From positions 62,001-126,000 of the forward strand of contig DIYJ01000011.1 in the NCBI GenBank assembly GCA_002428995.1: DNA of 64,000 nt. Reading direction: 5' to 3'. The stretch is from Flavobacteriales bacterium UBA6057 (GTDB lineage: Bacteria > Bacteroidota > Bacteroidia > Flavobacteriales_G > Salibacteraceae). Each line of letters begins with the position of its first letter. Positions within the stretch are counted from its first letter, which is position 1. Below, piece by piece: positions 60,902 through 64,000 of this stretch. The position numbers and the translations under genes are program-made. The notes beneath the pieces are model-generated. The model saw nothing but the letters and a program-made list of their open reading frames with translations. It was not told where the DNA came from and did no database searches.

Positions 60902-60940
60902 ATGATCCGATAATTAGTTAATCAGATCATTAGATGATTT
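60900..60940. repeat. Degenerate ATCAGATGATTA-type repeat cluster, locus 4
   Basis: GATGATCCGATAATTAG, TTAATCAGATCATTAG and ATGATT words directly follow the nth stop codon. It is another convergent junction, with the minus-strand small gene at 61035. Confidence 0.7.
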
Positions 60941-60973
60941 GGCGGGTTTGTGAGAGCTTGAGCTTTGAACATG

Positions 60974-61009
60974 AAAAAGCCGCGAACGGTAATGCGCTCG
61001 CGGCTTGAT
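60974..61009 (-). terminator. Rho-independent terminator of the sigma-factor unit
   Basis: On the minus strand AAGCCGCGA pairs with TCGCGGCTT and is followed by a T-run. It lies 26 bp beyond the stop of the small gene at 61035-61232, which supports that gene being transcribed. Confidence 0.85.
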
Positions 61010-61034
61010 TGAATTCTTAAAACGGTAATTGGAA

Positions 61035-61232
61035 TCAGTTCAATACTTGTTCGATCATTCCCACATGTTGAGAACGCTCCACGCGCAATGCTTTAGAATA
61101 TCCAAGTATTTTCTGAATTGTAGATGCTGAAGGGCTTTGTGAGCTGGTTATTGTACCCATTTCTTCAAGCCACTTGGCTTCCTCGTTTTGATACAGTTCG
61201 GAAAGAGAAACAACAGAGTAAGAGTTCTTCAT
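61035..61232 (-). CDS. Small protein of unknown function downstream of an ECF sigma gene
   Basis: 65 residues, soluble, starting MKNSYSVVSLSELYQNEEAK. It has a short acidic N-terminal half and a C-terminal helix (TIQKILGYSKALRVERSQHV) ending MIEQVLN. No family was recognised. It sits 74 bp downstream of the sigma-factor gene on the same strand and is closed by a clear terminator, so it is likely a real gene of that unit. The size would suit a regulator or binding partner of the sigma factor, but nothing in the sequence proves it. Confidence 0.6.
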   Translation of the reverse strand: MKNSYSVVSLSELYQNEEAKWLEEMGTITSSQSPSASTIQKILGYSKALRVERSQHVGMIEQVLN

Positions 61233-61306
61233 GCGATCGCATTGTTGAGTGGTTAAACATGTCGCTTAAACGACATTGCCAACAACATATTGCAATCACA
61301 AAAAAA

Positions 61307-61891
61307 TTATTGCGTTAGAATCACTTCGTGTTCCTTGATGAGCTTCCTCAGATTGATCAGCGCGTAGCGCATACGACCTAAAGCTGTATTGATACTCACT
61401 TGAGTTTGTTCTGAGATTTCCTTGAAACTCAGGCCTTCATAGTGTCGCATCTTCAACACTTGCTTTTGCTCCTCCGGCAGATGCTCAATCAGTTTTCTTA
61501 CATCCTGATGAATCTGCTCTTCCACGATTTTTTGATCCACCCGCTGATCTTCGCTCTTCACAATGTCGAAAATGTCGAAGTCGGGTCCTCCATCTACCGT
61601 GGGGATTCTTTTGCTTTTTCTGAAGGTGTCGATAACCAGGTTATGAGCGATCCTCATAATCCACGGAAGGAACTTTCCTTCCTCATTGTATTGTCCACGC
61701 TTAATGGTGCCAATTGCCTTCATGAAAACATCCTGAAAGATATCTTCAGCGAGCTGGCCGTCTTTCACCATCATGCGGATGTAGCCGTAAACTTTGTCTT
61801 TGTGCTTGAGCAGGAGTCTCTCGAACGCGGATTCATCGCCTGCAATGTATCGACTCACGAGAAGTCGATCTTCATCATTAGTTACCATCAT
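61307..61891 (-). CDS. ECF RNA polymerase sigma factor
   Basis: 194 residues. Region 2 lies at about 10-90 (YIRMMVKDGQLAEDIFQDVF, FLPWIMRIAHNLVIDTFRKS). An acidic linker (about 98-118) precedes region 4 at about 130-185 (LPEEQKQVLKMRHYEGLSFK, EISEQTQVSINTALGRMRYA). No FecR or other membrane anti-sigma gene follows. Instead there is a 65-residue protein. This resembles the conserved, stand-alone Bacteroidota sigma factor type rather than the FecI type at 267-785. Two adjacent ATGs are possible starts (61891 or 61888). Confidence 0.93.
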   Translation of the reverse strand: MMVTNDEDRLLVSRYIAGDESAFERLLLKHKDKVYGYIRMMVKDGQLAEDIFQDVFMKAIGTIKRGQYNEEGKFLPWIMRIAHNLVIDTFRKSKRIPTVDGGPDFDIFDIVKSEDQRVDQKIVEEQIHQDVRKLIEHLPEEQKQVLKMRHYEGLSFKEISEQTQVSINTALGRMRYALINLRKLIKEHEVILTQ

Positions 61892-62063
61892 AATATCAAC
61901 CTTTAAGAATTGCGCGTACTAGTGTTTCAAGGTAGATATCAGGCTATAGGCAGACTTATGATTTTGGTTCTAGTTGTTTAGACTCGACATTAAACGGAAA
62001 GGTTGGGAGCTTATTATGCGGACCCCAAACTTTTCTTTCCATCGAATGTACTTAGTAGCCGGT

Positions 62064-62071
62064 TACCTTTG
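62064..62071 (+). promoter_or_regulatory. Possible -7 box of uvrA
   Basis: TACCTTTG matches TAnnTTTG, 38 bp before the uvrA ATG. No convincing -33 TTG was found at the right spacing. No LexA-like operator was recognised. Confidence 0.28.
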
Positions 62072-62109
62072 GCGGCCGATTTCTTAAAAAGGCTGAATTG
62101 ACTGAGAAT

Positions 62110-64000
62110 ATGGCGGACGTAGCAGCGCTGGATACGAAAGATTATGTGGTGATAAAGGGGGCGAAAATGCACAACCTGAAGGATGTGGATGTCGCCATCA
62201 GAAGGAACAAGTTTACTGTCATTACCGGATTGTCAGGCTCAGGGAAGTCTTCCTTAGCATTCGATACTCTGTATGCAGAAGGGCAGCGCAGATACATTGA
62301 AAGCCTGAGTGCTTATGCCCGTCAGTTCCTCGGTAAGATTGAAAAACCAAAGGTTGAGTACATCAACGGGATTTCCCCGGCCATTGCCATCGAGCAGAAA
62401 GTAAACAGCCGCAACCCTCGGTCTACGGTAGGAACAACTACGGAAGTCTATGACTACCTCAAACTCCTGTATGCTAGAATCGGACGAACATATTCCCCAG
62501 TTTCAGGCAAGGAAGTGAAGAAGGAAACCACCGCAGATGTACTGAAGGAAGTCTTTTCCAGAAAGGAAGGGGATCGTTTGCTAATGGCCGTGCCAATTTT
62601 TCTGGCGGACAAGCAAAGCCTGGAGCAGCGGTTGGATGTATTGGAAAAGCAGGGATTCATTCGTCTCCTTGATGGCGACAAGGTTATTCGCATCGGTGAT
62701 AAGATTGAAGACCCAAAGAATCTGGAGCTGGTAATTGACCGGATCGTGGTCCAGGAGGAAGAGGAAGGTTTCCGCAATCGATTGGCAGATTCCATTGAAT
62801 TAGGGTTTTATGAAGGGCGTGGAGTGGTTCGGCTCCGCAATTATGATGATCCTTCTAAGCTCAGGGAATTCTCCAATCTGTTTGAATTGGATGGGATTCG
62901 TTTTGAGGAACCCGATGCTCACTTTTTGAGCTTCAACAATCCAAAGGGCGCTTGCCCAAGATGTGAAGGATTTGGCAGTGTAATCGGCATTGATGAAGAC
63001 CTTGTGGTGCCCGATAAGTCATTGAGCATTTACCAGGATGCAGTCGTAGCCTGGAAAGGAGAGAAGATGAGCCAGTGGAAGAATCAGCTGGTGCAAAGTG
63101 CCTCCAAATTCGATTTTCCGATTCACAGACCATATTTCGATCTCACACAAGAACAGAAAGACTTGTTGTGGGACGGCAACGAGCACTTTGAAGGTATTCA
63201 TGCTTTCTTCAAGCACCTCGAGGAGCAATCCTACAAAATTCAGTTTCGCGTGATGCTCTCGCGCTATCGAGGTAAAACCACTTGCCCTGAGTGTAAAGGC
63301 ACGCGGTTGCGAAAGGAAGCCTCTTATGTAAAGGTTCAAGGCAAATCCATCACCGATCTGCTTCTTCTGCCGATTGGCAGGCTTCGCGATCACTTCGATG
63401 CGCTGGAACTAAGCGAATATGAAATGCAGGTTGCCAAACGCTTGCTCAAGGAGATTCAAAGTCGACTTAACTACCTGTGCGATGTGGGGCTATCCTACCT
63501 TACACTGAACCGCTTGTCCAACTCGCTTTCAGGCGGTGAATCGCAGCGTATTCAATTGGCGACCAGCTTGGGTAGTGCTCTCGTGGGCTCTATGTATATC
63601 TTGGATGAACCGAGCATCGGACTCCATTCTCGCGATACCGAACGCTTGATTGTGGTGTTGAAAAGCCTGCAGAGTGTTGGAAATACGTTGATCGTTGTTG
63701 AGCATGATGAAGACATCATGAAGGCCGCAGATGAGCTGATTGACCTTGGGCCTGAGGCAGGTGTGAACGGTGGAAATGTTGTTTTCCAGGGAGCGCTTGA
63801 TCAGGTGAGCAAGCAAGAAGAAAGTCTTACAGCAAAGTACCTCTCCGGCCGTGAGTCGATCCCTACACCTTCATCACGAAGACCTTGGAAGTATTTTATA
63901 GAGGTAAAGGGAGCGCAGGAAAACAACCTTAAGAACGTCAATGTCAAGTTCCCGCTTGGTGTATTCACGGTTGTCACTGGAGTGAGTGGAAGTGGCAAAT
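62110..64000 (+). CDS. uvrA: Excinuclease ABC subunit A (3' end beyond the window)
   Basis: About 630 residues are visible, from the ATG at 62110 (an in-frame TTG lies at 62098) to the window edge. The first nucleotide-binding domain has Walker A GLSGSGKSSLAFDT, signature LSGGESQRIQLA and Walker B MYILDEPSIGLH. UvrB-interaction and insertion regions follow (GISPAIAIEQKVNSRNPRST). The second Walker A, VTGVSGSGK, begins at the very end. UvrA scans DNA for bulky lesions with UvrB. The first zinc module keeps only one C-x2-C (ACPRCEGFG); the preceding C-x2-C of the E. coli enzyme is absent. CPECKG-type cysteines of the second module are present. Confidence 0.97.
   Translation, partial: MADVAALDTKDYVVIKGAKMHNLKDVDVAIRRNKFTVITGLSGSGKSSLAFDTLYAEGQRRYIESLSAYARQFLGKIEKPKVEYINGISPAIAIEQKVNSRNPRSTVGTTTEVYDYLKLLYARIGRTYSPVSGKEVKKETTADVLKEVFSRKEGDRLLMAVPIFLADKQSLEQRLDVLEKQGFIRLLDGDKVIRIGDKIEDPKNLELVIDRIVVQEEEEGFRNRLADSIELGFYEGRGVVRLRNYDDPSKLREFSNLFELDGIRFEEPDAHFLSFNNPKGACPRCEGFGSVIGIDEDLVVPDKSLSIYQDAVVAWKGEKMSQWKNQLVQSASKFDFPIHRPYFDLTQEQKDLLWDGNEHFEGIHAFFKHLEEQSYKIQFRVMLSRYRGKTTCPECKGTRLRKEASYVKVQGKSITDLLLLPIGRLRDHFDALELSEYEMQVAKRLLKEIQSRLNYLCDVGLSYLTLNRLSNSLSGGESQRIQLATSLGSALVGSMYILDEPSIGLHSRDTERLIVVLKSLQSVGNTLIVVEHDEDIMKAADELIDLGPEAGVNGGNVVFQGALDQVSKQEESLTAKYLSGRESIPTPSSRRPWKYFIEVKGAQENNLKNVNVKFPLGVFTVVTGVSGSGK

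Overview
The window reads as a chromosome segment of a Bacteroidota bacterium, most likely an aerobic, free-living member of the Flavobacteriales or Cryomorphaceae/Schleiferiaceae type. This is inferred from several features together: secreted proteins with type IX secretion (T9SS) type A C-terminal sorting domains, a FecI/FecR/TonB-dependent receptor cassette, beta-propeller histidine kinases paired with LytTR regulators, a bacillithiol deacetylase, a CcmBC(D)EF cluster with a Cys-type CcmE, TAnnTTTG-type promoter boxes and scarce Shine-Dalgarno sequences. No phage, insertion sequence, integrase or CRISPR array was seen. About 50 protein genes and one tRNA (His) are supported. The first gene (a T9SS tail) and the last (uvrA) are cut by the window edges.

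Layout. 1-4340: end of a T9SS protein, then an ECF sigma factor, FecR anti-sigma factor and STN-type TonB receptor. 4640-9231 (minus): a tightly overlapping four-gene operon of an outer-membrane barrel, a P-loop NTPase, an ABC exporter and an isoaspartyl peptidase. I cannot assign it to a known pathway, and it is the best candidate here for an undescribed system. 9438-12694: a secreted S74-chaperone protein and a T9SS-exported PI-PLC-like enzyme. 12784-17412: tRNA-His, a copper-type P-ATPase, a GT9 glycosyltransferase and a flippase-like protein. 17498-20443: a large T9SS Asp-box protein with a good promoter. 20518-28503: bshB1 divergent from a long run of ccmB, ccmC, ccmD-like, ccmE, ccmF, DUF2520, KdsC-type phosphatase, UbiA and Maf genes. 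28572-32938: an HK/OmpR pair, a DUF493 protein and an orphan TPR histidine kinase. 33100-38702: a DUF4397 T9SS protein and a propeller-HK/LytTR pair. 38803-42298: a Cys-rich lipoprotein, a TerC protein, a beta-helix/K+-channel fusion and an MsrA lipoprotein. 42504-48329 (minus): a T9SS protein and a second propeller-HK/LytTR pair. 48622-51802: thrS-infC-rpmI-rplT. 51927-57743: a paralogous T9SS protein, an OmpL47-like repeat protein and a TPR lipoprotein. 57813-62109: recA, a peroxiredoxin, acylphosphatase, a GroES-like protein, endonuclease III, a small protein and an ECF sigma factor. 62110-end: uvrA.

Theme. Much of the segment is envelope and secretion biology: T9SS cargo, outer-membrane barrels, lipoproteins, cytochrome c maturation and surface-sensing kinases, interleaved with housekeeping genes. 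Convergent gene junctions are systematically occupied by strong hairpin terminators or by one of two dispersed palindromic/degenerate repeat families, which is an architectural pattern of this genome.
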